Part shown: positions 28,526 to 38,598 of the stretch, one piece after another | Layout: every line of letters starts with the position of its first letter | How positions within the stretch are numbered: the stretch's first letter is position 1 | NCBI RefSeq assembly: GCF_016919385.1 | Contig: NZ_CP070351.1 | Location: 3,596,001 to 3,660,000, forward strand | DNA length: 64,000 nucleotides | Reading direction: 5' to 3' | Source of the DNA: Gordonia sp. PDNC005 | GTDB taxonomy: Bacteria > Actinomycetota > Actinomycetes > Mycobacteriales > Mycobacteriaceae | Program-made: the position numbers and the translations under genes | Notes under the pieces: generated by a model | The model's database searches: none | Seen by the model: the letters and a program-made list of their open reading frames with translations, nothing else | What the model was told of the DNA's origin: nothing

Positions 28526-28589
28526 GGCGTTCGCCCCCCTTTCAGCGCGTTGCGGACGGGGTGTCCGGTTTTGCTGTTATCTCCAGTGT

Positions 28590-28620
28590 AAACCTACTGT
28601 GTGACAAATCATAGTAGTTT
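28590..28620. promoter_or_regulatory. Operator-like inverted repeat upstream of the DUF222 gene
   Basis: AAACCTACT (28590-28598) and AGTAGTTT (28613-28620) form an inverted repeat with one extra C, about 65-95 bp before the start codon in an AT-rich stretch. The binding protein is unknown. Confidence 0.4.
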
Positions 28621-28688
28621 CGCACCTTAGTTCTAGTAGAGGGCCGAGGCTTCGTGCCGAAACTGGTGAGGAGCGCTGCTCCTGGGCG

Positions 28689-28780
28689 GCCTTTCGACTC
28701 GCTCCGCTCGCTCAAGGAGCAGGGGACGCGCGTTGCGCTCACGACGCAAAGGACGCGTGTTGCGCTCAAGGAGCGGGGAA
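28689..28780. repeat. Dispersed 33-bp element with adjoining GGACGCG tandem repeats
   Basis: The 343-bp gap 28526-28868 has no gene. Bases 28689-28721 are a 33-bp element that recurs, inverted and with one mismatch, at 63298-63330. It is followed by two copies of an 18-bp unit starting GGACGCG (28724-28741 and 28751-28768, one mismatch) and a third CTCAAGGAGC. These look like copies of an intergenic repeat family that also read as 'SERSESKG' when translated. Confidence 0.75.
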
Positions 28781-28798
28781 ACGCTTCCGGCACAAATA

Positions 28799-28836
28799 GT
28801 TTCAGGGCCGATCCAGCAGCGGATCGACCCTGAAAC
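28799..28836 (-). terminator. Terminator hairpin after the Ddn-family gene
   Basis: Stem GTTTCAGGG/CCCTGAAAC plus CGATCC/GGATCG with one C.A mismatch and a 6-nt loop, 33 bp beyond the stop of the gene at 28869-29285. ACTATTTG follows on the minus strand. Confidence 0.7.
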
Positions 28837-28868
28837 TGTCAGGACGCTCGACGGCGTCCAACGGTTCA

Positions 28869-29285
28869 CTACTCCAGCACGAAGACGGGGATGAGGCGGT
28901 CGGTCTTGGTCTGGTACTCCGCGTAGGGCGGGAACGCCGCGACGGCGAGCTCCCACCAGTGGGCACGCTCGTCACCGGACACTTCGCGGGCGGTCTTCAC
29001 GGAGACGACGTCGCCGTCCTGCACTGTGACCTGCGGGTTGGCCTTCACGTTGAAGTACCACGACGGGTGCTTCGGGTCGCCGCCCTTGGACGCGACCATC
29101 GCATACTTGCCGTCTTCTTCCACGCGCATCAGGGGCACGTAACGCTCCTTGCCCGACTTCGCGCCGAGCGTGGTGAACAGCACGACCTTCATTCCGTTGA
29201 TGCCGACACCGTCGGTGGTTCCTTCGGCGAGGATCTTCTCGGTCTGGTTGCGGACCCAGTCAGTGGGGCTCAGTTCAGGAGTCAT
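28869..29285 (-). CDS. Ddn-family (deazaflavin/F420-dependent nitroreductase-type) protein
   Basis: A 138-residue protein of the split-barrel Ddn/DUF385 family. The core motifs are LFTTLGAKSGKERYVPLMRV (near 36-55) and HPSWYFNVKANPQVTV (near 72-87), as in F420-binding quinone or nitro reductases of mycobacteria. It would reduce a hydrophobic substrate with F420H2. ATG 29285 is set by family length; a longer upstream reading has no family similarity. Probably monocistronic, with its own terminator. Confidence 0.87.
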   Translation of the reverse strand: MTPELSPTDWVRNQTEKILAEGTTDGVGINGMKVVLFTTLGAKSGKERYVPLMRVEEDGKYAMVASKGGDPKHPSWYFNVKANPQVTVQDGDVVSVKTAREVSGDERAHWWELAVAAFPPYAEYQTKTDRLIPVFVLE

Positions 29286-29380
29286 GTCTTCGACGGTAGC
29301 GCGGTTCGCCTCCGGCGGGCGCGGACATGAGAGGACCGCCCGGGCGGGGGATGTCCGGGCGGTCCGTGCTCTCGTTGATG

Positions 29381-31219
29381 TCAGCTCAGATGATGCACCT
29401 CCTGCAGTCCGTAGACGGGGGTGTCGAGGCCTTCGAAACGGGCCTTGAGCTGGAGTGCGAGATACAGGGAGTAGTGGCGCGACTGGTGCAGGTTGCCGCC
29501 GTGGAACCACAGGCCGGGCTGCTGCGTCGGCTTCCACATGTTGCGCTGCTCTCCTTCCCAAGGCCCGGGGTCCTTCGTGGTGTCGGAGCCGAGGCCCCAC
29601 ACCTTGCCGACTCGGTCTGCGACTTCCTGTCCCATCAGGTCGGCCGCCCAGCCGTTCATCGAGCCGTACCCGGTCGCGTAGACGACGACGTCGGCGGGCA
29701 GTTCGGTGCCGTCGGAGAGCACCACACTGTTCTCCGTCAGATGATCGACGCCGCCGTGAGCCAGCTTGATGGTGCCGTCGGCGACGCGCTCACACGCGCC
29801 GACGTCGATGTAGTAGCCCGAACCGCGCCGCAGGTACTTCATGAACAGTCCGGAGTCGTCGTCGCCGAAGTCGAGGTCGAACCCGGCGGCCTCGAGTCGT
29901 GCGTAGAAGTCCTTGTCCCGTTCGCGGATCTGGTCGTACAGCGGGATCTGGAACTGATGCATGATCTTGTACGGCAACGAAGCGAAGGTCATGTCAGCCT
30001 TCTTCGTGGTCATGCCGCCCTTGACCGCCTGCTCGCTGTAGAGCGCACCGAGTCCGATCTCCATCAGCGAATCGGACTTCACGATGTGCGTCGACGAACG
30101 CTGCACCATCGTGGTGTCGATGCCGTTCTCGACAAGCGCCTTGCAGATGTCGTGCGCCGAGTTGTTGGCGCCGATGACGACTACCTTCTTGCCCGCGTAC
30201 GCGTCCGGCCCCGGGTGCCGGCTGGAGTGATGCTGGTCGCCGGCGAAGATCTCCGCGCCTGGGAACGTCGGAACGTTGGCCTTTCCGGACATGCCGGTCG
30301 CCAAGACGAGCTGAGTCGGATGCAGCGTCATCTTCTCGCCGTCACGAACCAACTCGACGGTCCATCGGCCCGCTTCTTCGTCGTACGACGCCGACGTGCA
30401 CTCAGTTTTGCTCCAGTACGGGACCTCCATGACCTTGGTGTAGAACTCCAGCCAGTCGCCGATCTTGTCCTTCGGCGCAAACACCGGCCAGTTGTCCGGG
30501 AACGGCAGGTACGGGAGGTGGTCGTACCAGACCGGGTCGTGCAGGCAGAGCGTCTTGTAACGGCTGCGCCACTGGTCACCCGGGCGGTCGTACTTGTCGA
30601 CCACAACCGACGGAACACCGAGCTGCCGCAGCCGGGCGCCGAGTGCGATGCCGCCCTGGCCGCCACCGATGACCAGCACGTACGGCTGGACGGCAGTGCC
30701 GAGTTCGGCCTCCTCGTCTTCCCGCTTCTCCGCCCACGAGCGTCGGTCCGGGTCGTTGCCGTGGACTGCGCCCATCGGTCGCGAGAAGCCGTTGCGCTCT
30801 TCGTGACCTTTGAGTTCCTGGAGGGTGGTGAGCAGCGTCCACGCCCGATCCTCCCCGTCGTCGTCGGCCTTGATGCGGAGATGACCGTCGCCGCGGCCGG
30901 TGGCCGTCTCGAACTCGATGAAAGCCTCAACAACCCCGTCCGACTCCGACGGGGCCTCGCTCGGTGCAAATCCGCGCGGAGCCGTCTCGGCGAGGCGTTC
31001 GGTGAGCATCTCGACGATCCGATCCGGGCCCTCAACGGTCTTGAGATTCCAGGTGAACGCCACCAGGTCGCGCCAATAGCTGTCGGCGACGAACAGGGAC
31101 GCCACCGCCTGCGGGTCGTTCGCTGCGAGCGCGTTGTTGAACTTGGCCAGCCAGGCGTCCATTCGCGCTCCCGGCGAGTCGGCTGCCGTGTCGATCACGA
31201 TGTCGGCGGTCTGCGTCAT
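29381..31219 (-). CDS. NTF2-like domain fused to a flavin-containing monooxygenase
   Basis: A 612-residue fusion. Residues ~25-160 are a SnoaL/NTF2-like domain (WLAKFNNALAANDPQAVASLF, then YWRDLVAFTWNL, in the region 29-63). Residues ~175-612 are an FAD/NADPH oxidoreductase with VIGGGQGGIALGARLRQLG (FAD) and VVIGANNSAHDICKAL (NADPH). The classic Baeyer-Villiger fingerprint is not obvious. GAGGGAAG lies before ATG 31219. It is divergent from a GAF-domain regulator, which probably controls it. Likely substrate: a ketone, aldehyde or heteroatom compound; unproven. Confidence 0.85.
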   Translation of the reverse strand: MTQTADIVIDTAADSPGARMDAWLAKFNNALAANDPQAVASLFVADSYWRDLVAFTWNLKTVEGPDRIVEMLTERLAETAPRGFAPSEAPSESDGVVEAFIEFETATGRGDGHLRIKADDDGEDRAWTLLTTLQELKGHEERNGFSRPMGAVHGNDPDRRSWAEKREDEEAELGTAVQPYVLVIGGGQGGIALGARLRQLGVPSVVVDKYDRPGDQWRSRYKTLCLHDPVWYDHLPYLPFPDNWPVFAPKDKIGDWLEFYTKVMEVPYWSKTECTSASYDEEAGRWTVELVRDGEKMTLHPTQLVLATGMSGKANVPTFPGAEIFAGDQHHSSRHPGPDAYAGKKVVVIGANNSAHDICKALVENGIDTTMVQRSSTHIVKSDSLMEIGLGALYSEQAVKGGMTTKKADMTFASLPYKIMHQFQIPLYDQIRERDKDFYARLEAAGFDLDFGDDDSGLFMKYLRRGSGYYIDVGACERVADGTIKLAHGGVDHLTENSVVLSDGTELPADVVVYATGYGSMNGWAADLMGQEVADRVGKVWGLGSDTTKDPGPWEGEQRNMWKPTQQPGLWFHGGNLHQSRHYSLYLALQLKARFEGLDTPVYGLQEVHHLS

Positions 31220-31293
31220 CTGAACTTCCCTCTCGTTTCTCATGCACTTGATGTGATGGACAGCACACTCCACCGCCTGGTGGGCCGACAAGG

Positions 31294-31320
31294 GTTGCAG
31301 AGCGTTGCAACGTCGTTGCG
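31294..31320. promoter_or_regulatory. Three helically phased GTTGC repeats in a divergent promoter
   Basis: GTTGCA at 31294-31299 and 31304-31309 and GTTGCG at 31315-31320 start 10 and 11 bp apart, one helical turn each. They lie between the monooxygenase fusion and the divergent GAF-domain regulator, and are a candidate binding site for that regulator. Confidence 0.55.
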
Positions 31321-31395
31321 CCGACGTCACCGAGCGGCGCACCCTGGACGACGAGCAGATGTGACTGCCGCCACACCGTGAGGGACGAGGTCCAG

Positions 31396-32613
31396 ATGAC
31401 GATCACAACAGGCCACCCCGCACCCGAACCGGCCCTCGCGACCGGTGAGGATCCGCGCGAGTTCGCGCAGGTCCTGCACGCCGTATACGACGCGGCGATG
31501 GCAGGCGAACGTCTACCGGCACGTCCCCGCTCGGTGATCGGGCAGTCGTGGGAGCGGGCCGCCCACGCGGGCGTCGACCCCGACCGAGGCGGACCGTCCG
31601 ACCCGATCGCCGCCGCCGACCTCACCGAGCGACGTCGCTCGTCCGGCCTCGCCGATCTCCTGGACGACCTCACTCACGGCCTCGACGCCGTCGTCCGCGA
31701 CAGCCCGAACATCCTCGTGGTCGCCGACGCCGACGGGCACGTGCTGTGGCGGGCCGGCACCTCCGCGGTGCGACGCCGCGCCGACCACCTCGGTTTCGTC
31801 GAGGGTGCGTCGTGGGCCGAAGGCGCCGTCGGCACCAACGCCATCGGCACCGCGCTCGCGTCCGGCCGGGCCGTGCAGGTGTTCTCCGCCGAGCACTTCG
31901 TCCGCACACATCACGCGTGGACCTGCACCGGAGCGCCGATCCACGATCCGCGAACCGGTGGGCTGCTCGGCGCCGTGGACGTGAGCGGCCCCGCGTCGTC
32001 GATCCACCCGGCGACGGTCGCCCTGGTCGACTCGGTGGCCCGACTCGCCGAAGCCCGACTGCAGATCGCGCATCACGACCAACTCGACATGCTGCGCAGC
32101 GTCGCCGCCCCGATCCTCGCCAGGGCAGGTCGGCCCGCTCTCGCCGTCGACGAGTTCGGCTGGGTCGCCGCAGTAGACCGCGTTCCGCCGCGACGACGGA
32201 TCGTCCTGCCCTCCGACGTCGCGCCCGACCGGATGCACGTCGCCGGCCTCGGCCTGTGCGACCTCGAACCCCTTCCCGGCGGATGGCTCGTGCGGCCCGC
32301 CGACGTCGAGTCGCGAACCGGGACGACCGTCGTGATCACCGACGAGCCCGACGGCCGAGCCGCCGTCACCGTCCGAACGACGGACGGCGAATGGACCCAC
32401 CGAGCCACCCCTCGACACCGAGATCTGTTGGCGCAGTTGGCAGTTCATCGCGAGGGCCGAAGTGCCGCGGAACTCGCGTCCACCATCTTCGGCGACCCGA
32501 CGCGCACCGTCACCGTGCGCGCCGAGATGTCACGGCTCCGCAGGACGTTCGGCGCGCTCCTCGCCACCGGGCCGTACCGATTCGCGAAAGACGTCGACGT
32601 CACGGTCGCCTGA
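31396..32613 (+). CDS. GAF-domain transcriptional regulator (AcoR-like, lacking an AAA+ domain)
   Basis: A 405-residue regulator. The amino-terminal half matches AcoR-type activators: SVIGQSWERAAHAGVDP near 34-50 and a GAF domain with EGASWAEGAVGTNAIGTAL near 136-154. The sigma-54-interacting AAA+ domain of true AcoR is absent. The carboxy end (RHRDLLAQLAVHREGRSAAEL... to FGALLATGPYRF) looks like a winged-helix unit. ATG 31396 is preferred over GTG 31378 because GAGG lies 5 nt upstream. It probably senses an aromatic or carbonyl compound and regulates the divergent monooxygenase. Confidence 0.8.
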   Translation: MTITTGHPAPEPALATGEDPREFAQVLHAVYDAAMAGERLPARPRSVIGQSWERAAHAGVDPDRGGPSDPIAAADLTERRRSSGLADLLDDLTHGLDAVVRDSPNILVVADADGHVLWRAGTSAVRRRADHLGFVEGASWAEGAVGTNAIGTALASGRAVQVFSAEHFVRTHHAWTCTGAPIHDPRTGGLLGAVDVSGPASSIHPATVALVDSVARLAEARLQIAHHDQLDMLRSVAAPILARAGRPALAVDEFGWVAAVDRVPPRRRIVLPSDVAPDRMHVAGLGLCDLEPLPGGWLVRPADVESRTGTTVVITDEPDGRAAVTVRTTDGEWTHRATPRHRDLLAQLAVHREGRSAAELASTIFGDPTRTVTVRAEMSRLRRTFGALLATGPYRFAKDVDVTVA

Positions 32614-32649
32614 TCGGCCGCCTTCGGGCGCTTCCGATAGCCTGGGGTC

Positions 32650-33384
32650 ATGTTCGTCGTCGCCCAGATCAGCGACCTGCACTTCCGCAACTCCGACCCG
32701 GAGCAACTCGCGCGCATCGACGCCGTGATGCGCTACCTGAACGAGCGCTGCGGCGGTCCGTCGGCGATCGACGCGCTCCTGGTGACCGGCGATCTCGCCG
32801 ACGACGGACTCCCCGGCCAGTACGCGGAAGCGGCCGCGCACGTCGTCACCGAGATCCCGACGCTCACACTGCTCGGCAACCACGACGACCGCACCGCCTT
32901 CCACGGCGGCCTGCAGCCGGTGAACACGTCACTGCTCGTGGACGGACTGCTCCTCCTCGGCCTCGATTCGTCGATACCCGGTCGCCAGGACGGTGAACTC
33001 ACCGAGACGACGCTTGCCTGGGCGTCCGAACAGATCGAGGCCGCGGGTGACGCCCCGGTCCTGGTCGCATTCCACCATCCGCCCATCGATGTGGGCATGC
33101 CGTTCATGGACTCGATCCGCCAACTCGACCCGTCGGCGTTCGAGGCGTTTGTGCGCCGTCACGAGAACATCGTCGGCCTGGTGTGCGGGCACATCCACTC
33201 TCCGTCGACGACGATGTTCGCCGGAGTGCCACTGGTCACCGCGCCGGGTGTGGCGTCGACGTTGAACTTGCCGTTCGAGGGCGATGACGTCCTCAACGAC
33301 ACACAGCCGCCCGGCATCGCCTTCCACTTCATCGACGACACCGGACGTCTGACCACCCATTTCCGTAGCGTTCGGCTCGACTAG
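32650..33384 (+). CDS. Class III cyclic-nucleotide phosphodiesterase-like metallophosphoesterase
   Basis: A 244-residue calcineurin-type phosphoesterase resembling CpdA/Rv0805. Metal-binding motifs are complete: DLH (Asp9, His11), GDLADDG (Asp48), GNHDD (Asn77, His78), FHHPP near 147 and GHIHSP near 178. It would hydrolyse cAMP or related phosphodiesters with a binuclear metal centre in the cytosol. It follows the regulator by 36 bp and may be co-transcribed. It converges with the FtsX permease gene 18 bp away. Confidence 0.87.
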   Translation: MFVVAQISDLHFRNSDPEQLARIDAVMRYLNERCGGPSAIDALLVTGDLADDGLPGQYAEAAAHVVTEIPTLTLLGNHDDRTAFHGGLQPVNTSLLVDGLLLLGLDSSIPGRQDGELTETTLAWASEQIEAAGDAPVLVAFHHPPIDVGMPFMDSIRQLDPSAFEAFVRRHENIVGLVCGHIHSPSTTMFAGVPLVTAPGVASTLNLPFEGDDVLNDTQPPGIAFHFIDDTGRLTTHFRSVRLD

Positions 33385-33402
33385 CGCGGGCCCGAACTCC
33401 GG

Positions 33403-35876
33403 TCAGACGGCGCTTCCCGGCTCCGCGCCGCGCATCGCGACCCGGGTGCCGACCGCGAGTGCCGCCAATCCGATCCCGCACATCGCACCGACGACCACGA
33501 CCGAGCCGACAAGAGGCAGGGTCGGCACCGCGGACCCGCCCATGCCGATGCTCAGACCGACCAGCGGCGGCGCCGCCACCAGCAGACCGAGGACAAGCGC
33601 CGCGCCTGCGACGAGGAGCGATTCGATCCGCATCATCGACCGGATCTGCTGCCGCTTCGCGCCGACCAGGCGAAGTAGAGCGAAGTCCCGACGCCGCTGA
33701 GTGGTGGCCATGACCAGGGTGTTCACCACAGCTACCGCGATGTAGCCGAGGATCACCACGAGCGCGATCGTATTGACCCAGCCCTGCTGCTCAGCTTCGG
33801 CGCGATCGGCGGGATCATCCGACGGAGCCACTGCGGTCAGACCCATGTCCGACACCCTGGACGCGACGTCGGCGCCCGGTTCGGTGGACAGGAGAGCCTG
33901 CGTGCTCACTCCCGATTCGGTGTGCGCTCGGACCGTGTCGTCCGCCATCAGCGCGGCGCCGAACCCGAGGCCGCGGGTGTACACGGCAACCACCGTCGCG
34001 TCGAGCGGTGCGCCGTCCCCGAAGAAGCCGACCAGCCGACCACCTACATCCACCCTCGCCGTGGACGCGAAGTCCGTGCTGACGGCCACCGTGTTCTTCT
34101 CTGCGAGCCGAGCGAGGTCGCCCGAACGGACGTCGACGTCGAGGGTGGCGGGCAGCGATTCGGGATCGACGCCGGTCAGCGACATCGTCGACCGGGTGTC
34201 CCTGTCGTCGTCGACCATCCGGTACTGCGCGACCGCCTGTGTCGCCGTCAACGGATTCACCGCCAGCACACCCCGAATGTCGCGGAGGTCGTCGATCACC
34301 TCGGGCGCAAGCCCTCCGGGGTGCCGGACCGCGAGGTCGGCGGTCACTCCCACTCGGACTTCCGTCGACGCCGCCTCCGCCGTGATGGCCGGCGCGCCCA
34401 ACTGGACGAGTCCGAGCCCGATCCCGAGTGCAAGCGGAGTCACCGCCGCCGCGAACCTGCGGGTGTCGTGCCGCGCGGACTCGGCGGCCAGCACGGGCGC
34501 AGGCGCTCCTGTACTGCGCAGCACGGCGCCGACGACTGCCGTCAGCGCCGACATCAACCACGGACCGAGCAGCGCGACAGCGATGATCAGCAGCATCGCG
34601 GCACCCGCGGACGATGCCCGCGCGGCCTCTCCTTCGGCCATCACCGGCCCGGCGGACGCACCCAGGCCACCCACTCCGAGGAGGACGCCCGCCACCAGCC
34701 GGGCCTTGTGCGGCGTCGCCGTCGGCGCCGCGGCGTCTCGCAGGGCGTCGACCGGATCGAGTTTCGCCGGTCGTCGCGCGGCGAGCAGCCCCGCGACGAC
34801 CGCGGCGACGAGCACGGACCCACACCCCACGACAGCAGGGAGCGGCCCGGTGGCGAGTTCGAAGTCGGACGGGATCACGCCGCCTTCGACGAAGCCCCAT
34901 TGGAGCACGCCTGCGAGGAGGTAGCCGGGGACAACGCCCGTCGCGGCGCCGAGGACGGCGACCAGGAGCACCTCGCGCGTGACGATGCCGCGGATCTGCC
35001 TGCCCGACGCGCCCACCGCGCGGAGCAGCGCGAAGTCGCGGTGCCTCGACTGCACCGACAGCGAGAGCGTGCCCGACACGACGAACAGCGCGACGAGCAG
35101 GCAGGTGCCGGCGAAGGCGGCGCTGATCCCGATCAGGGCGGCCCGACCGGCACCCGCATCGCGGAACTCGGTGTCACCGCGACTGCTGCCGGTGCGAGCT
35201 TCGATTCCGGGAAACGCGCCCCGGATCCGATCGGCGACCGACTCCGGCGACTCCCCCTCGCGCGGAATCACGGCGAGCACACGGGCCGAGCCGGGCGCGA
35301 TCGTCGCCAGCATCTTGTCACCGAGGTAGACGTCGGACGGCCGGTCGTCTGACCGACCGAGGTCGTCGACGGTCCCGACAACCGTGACGTCCACCTGGCG
35401 TCCGGCACGGTCGACGACGGTGCGATCGCCGACCGACAGGCCGGTGCCATCGGCGACGACCGCCTCACCGTGAGCTGCGGGCGCCCGACCGTCGACGATC
35501 TCGAGGCCCGCGATCTGGACGGACTGCCATCCATGTGCGATCACCGGTCGCCCGCCGACCAGCACCGGAACCGATCGATCCCCGATCACCTTCTCGACCT
35601 CCGGCATCGCCGCGATCCGCGACGTCGCGTCCTTCGGCAGCGGGGCGCGTTCAGCCAGTGGCAGATCGGCGTCTTCGATCACGTCGACAGTCTGCGGGCC
35701 GGAGACGACGATCGGTGCGCCCGCCAGTCGTTGAGGTTCAAGACCGCCGCGGAACCCGGATTCGAAGAGCACGCCCAGTCCGGTGATCAGCGCCGTCGCG
35801 ATGAGGACCGCCACAAAAACACCGATGAAGCTTGCACGCGAGTGCCGGAGATCGGCGAAGACGAGTCGACGCACGG

Positions 35877-35883
<7 letters not shown>
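33403..35883 (-). CDS. ABC transporter permease, double-FtsX type
   Basis: An 826-residue membrane protein with two FtsX-like units. An amino-terminal helix and ~200-residue extracytoplasmic domain precede a three-helix bundle near 260-370 (AVGASGRQIRGIVTREVLLVA is within the first coupling-helix region), then a second extracytoplasmic domain and a last bundle with FALLRLVGAKRQQIRSMMRIE near 725-745. It is the mechanotransmission-type permease of a MacB/LolCDE-like system, not a conventional importer. It overlaps the ATPase gene by 7 bp with a GTG start. A divergent histidine kinase suggests antibiotic or envelope-stress response. Confidence 0.88.
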
Positions 35884-36608
<725 letters not shown>

Positions 36609-36712
36609 GGGGAGAACGCTATGAACCATTCCGATCGTTTCCGATACAGCAGACTGCCGAGTTCGAGGTATAGCCAGCTGTAGTGTCATCGTCCGACGGC
36701 TACGGCAGACTC

Positions 36713-37972
36713 ATGTCTGTGAATCGACAGCGTGAGCCCCGTCCGATGCGGACGTGGTGGAACGCTCTGCGGTTCGTCGCCGTCGAGACTGCGGCCGCCG
36801 TGGGCTCCACCGCGATCGGGATGGTGCTGCTGCTGGTGTCGCCGCTCATGCTGTTCACGGGCGGTTGGATCATCGTTCCGGCGCTCGCCGGGGTTCTTCA
36901 TCGGTGGGCCGGACGTGCCCGGGCCCGGTCACGAACATTTCTCGGTCGGCCGCAGACCCTCGATCGAACATCTGGCGCCGTACCGGTCACGAGACGCGAA
37001 CAGCTGAGGGCCGCACTGTCTCGAACTACCGGACGGGAACTCTGGTGGCTGGTCCTGCACGGGCTCCCTGCCCTGATCATCGGCCTGATCACGGTCGCAG
37101 TGCCCCTCGGAGTGGTGTCGTCGCTGTCGGTCCTGATCCGCTGGCAGTACGCCGCCGAGGGTGAACCCCTCATCGGTCCATTCACCGTCACCTCGTGGGC
37201 GCAAGCGGCGTGGGCGCCGGTGGCGGCCCTCGGCTACGGGCTCCTCGCATGGTGGCTCGTTCCCGCAATCGCAGCGTTGTTCGCGCGGACCACCGACGCG
37301 GCACTGACGCCGTCCCGCCGCACCGAACTGGCGGCCCGCGTCGACTCGCTGACTCTCAGCAGGGCCGCGGCGCTCGACGCTCACACCGCCGAGCTCCAAC
37401 GCATCGAGCGCGACCTCCACGACGGAGCGCAGAACAGGCTCGTCGGCGTCGTCATGATGCTCGGCCTGGCTAGGCGGGCCCTCGATTCCGGCGACCCCAC
37501 CGCCGTCGACTACGTCGAACGGGCACAACAGGCCGCGTCTGACGCGCTGGCCGGACTGCGCTCGACGGTCCACGACATCTATCCGCCGGTGCTCGCCGAC
37601 CTAGGTCTGTCCGGTGCACTGTCCGCGGTGGCAGGACGCAGCGCCGTGCCGTGCGATCTACAGGCCGACGATGTTCCGCGAGTGCCGGCCGCGGTGGAGG
37701 CCGCGGTGTACTTCGTCGTCGCGGAGTCGCTGAACAACGTCGCCAAGTACTCGAATGCCACACACGCGCAGATCAGCCTGACACACGACCGGCCCACCGA
37801 TCGCCTTGTCGTCGAGGTGGTCGACGACGGTGTCGGAGGCGCCTCTATCCGGCCCGACGGTGGCCTCGAGGGGATCGTTCGGCGGGTCCAGGCGTTCGAG
37901 GGGACCATGACCTTGTCCAGTCCGGTGGGCGGCCCCACCGTTGTGAGAACGGAAATGCCATGCGGATCGTGA
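36713..37972 (+). CDS. Sensor histidine kinase, NarL/DesK-type
   Basis: A 419-residue membrane kinase. The amino-terminal half has about four hydrophobic segments around a loop. The HisKA_3 box RIERDLHDGAQNRL contains the phospho-acceptor His236. The ATPase domain shows ESLNNVAKYSNA (N-box), VDDGVGG and GGLEGIVRRV. ATG 36713 is preferred; GTG 36683 and ATG 36746 also fit. It overlaps the response-regulator gene by 13 bp and is divergent from the ABC transporter, the usual layout for stress-sensing pairs. Confidence 0.88.
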   Translation: MSVNRQREPRPMRTWWNALRFVAVETAAAVGSTAIGMVLLLVSPLMLFTGGWIIVPALAGVLHRWAGRARARSRTFLGRPQTLDRTSGAVPVTRREQLRAALSRTTGRELWWLVLHGLPALIIGLITVAVPLGVVSSLSVLIRWQYAAEGEPLIGPFTVTSWAQAAWAPVAALGYGLLAWWLVPAIAALFARTTDAALTPSRRTELAARVDSLTLSRAAALDAHTAELQRIERDLHDGAQNRLVGVVMMLGLARRALDSGDPTAVDYVERAQQAASDALAGLRSTVHDIYPPVLADLGLSGALSAVAGRSAVPCDLQADDVPRVPAAVEAAVYFVVAESLNNVAKYSNATHAQISLTHDRPTDRLVVEVVDDGVGGASIRPDGGLEGIVRRVQAFEGTMTLSSPVGGPTVVRTEMPCGS

Positions 37973-38598
37973 TCGCCGAGGACGACACCCTGCTCAGGGA
38001 GGGGCTAGCGCTGTTGTTGCGGAGCGAGGGTTTCGACGTCGTCGCGGCCGTCGACACCGGCGAGGCGTTCCTCGGCATGCTCGACGACGCCGACGCCGCT
38101 GTTCTCGACGTACGGATGCCTCCGACGTTCACCGTCGAAGGACTCGAGGCAGCTCGTGAGGCGCGGCGACGCCGGCCAGGATTCCCCGTGCTCGTGCTGT
38201 CGGCGTACGTCGAGGACAGGTACGCCGGACAACTCGTCGCCGAGGGCGCCGACGGCCTGGGATACCTGCTGAAGGAACGCGTGGGCGACGTCGCCGCATT
38301 TGTCGACGCACTCCGCCGAGTGGCTGCGGGCGGCACGGTGATGGACCCGGAAGTGGTGTCTCAGCTGATGAGCAGGAGGGCGACCGGCGATCCGGTGCGA
38401 GCGCTGACCCCGCGGGAACGCGAAGTCCTCGGTCTCATGGCCGAAGGACTCGACAACCAGACGATCGCCGAGCGTCTGGTTGTGAGCGACACGGCTGTCA
38501 GCAAGCACATCGGCAACATCTTCGCCAAGCTCGGTCTGTCCCCGTCCGACGGAGGGCACCGGCGAGTGTTGGCCGTGCTCGCGTACCTGCAGGACTGA
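37960..38598 (+). CDS. LuxR/NarL-type response regulator
   Basis: A 212-residue response regulator. The receiver domain has AEDDTLLREGL, the phospho-acceptor Asp50 in AVLDVRMPP, and a KER Lys. The LuxR-type helix-turn-helix is LTPREREVLGLMAEGLDN, then SDTAVSKHIGNIFAKLGL. It starts inside the kinase gene and is its likely partner. Its stop abuts the converging TPR gene stop at 38599 with no spacer. Probable target: the divergent ABC transporter. Confidence 0.91.
   Translation: MRIVIAEDDTLLREGLALLLRSEGFDVVAAVDTGEAFLGMLDDADAAVLDVRMPPTFTVEGLEAAREARRRRPGFPVLVLSAYVEDRYAGQLVAEGADGLGYLLKERVGDVAAFVDALRRVAAGGTVMDPEVVSQLMSRRATGDPVRALTPREREVLGLMAEGLDNQTIAERLVVSDTAVSKHIGNIFAKLGLSPSDGGHRRVLAVLAYLQD

Noticed and set aside
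28526..28868. Small minus-strand genes of 83 and 107 codons
   Set aside because: They translate the dispersed repeat (giving SERSESKG-like peptides) and lack ribosome-binding sites.
29327..31381. A 684-codon plus-strand frame across the monooxygenase fusion
   Set aside because: Arg/Val/His-rich antisense shadow; the minus strand has complete FAD and NADPH motifs.
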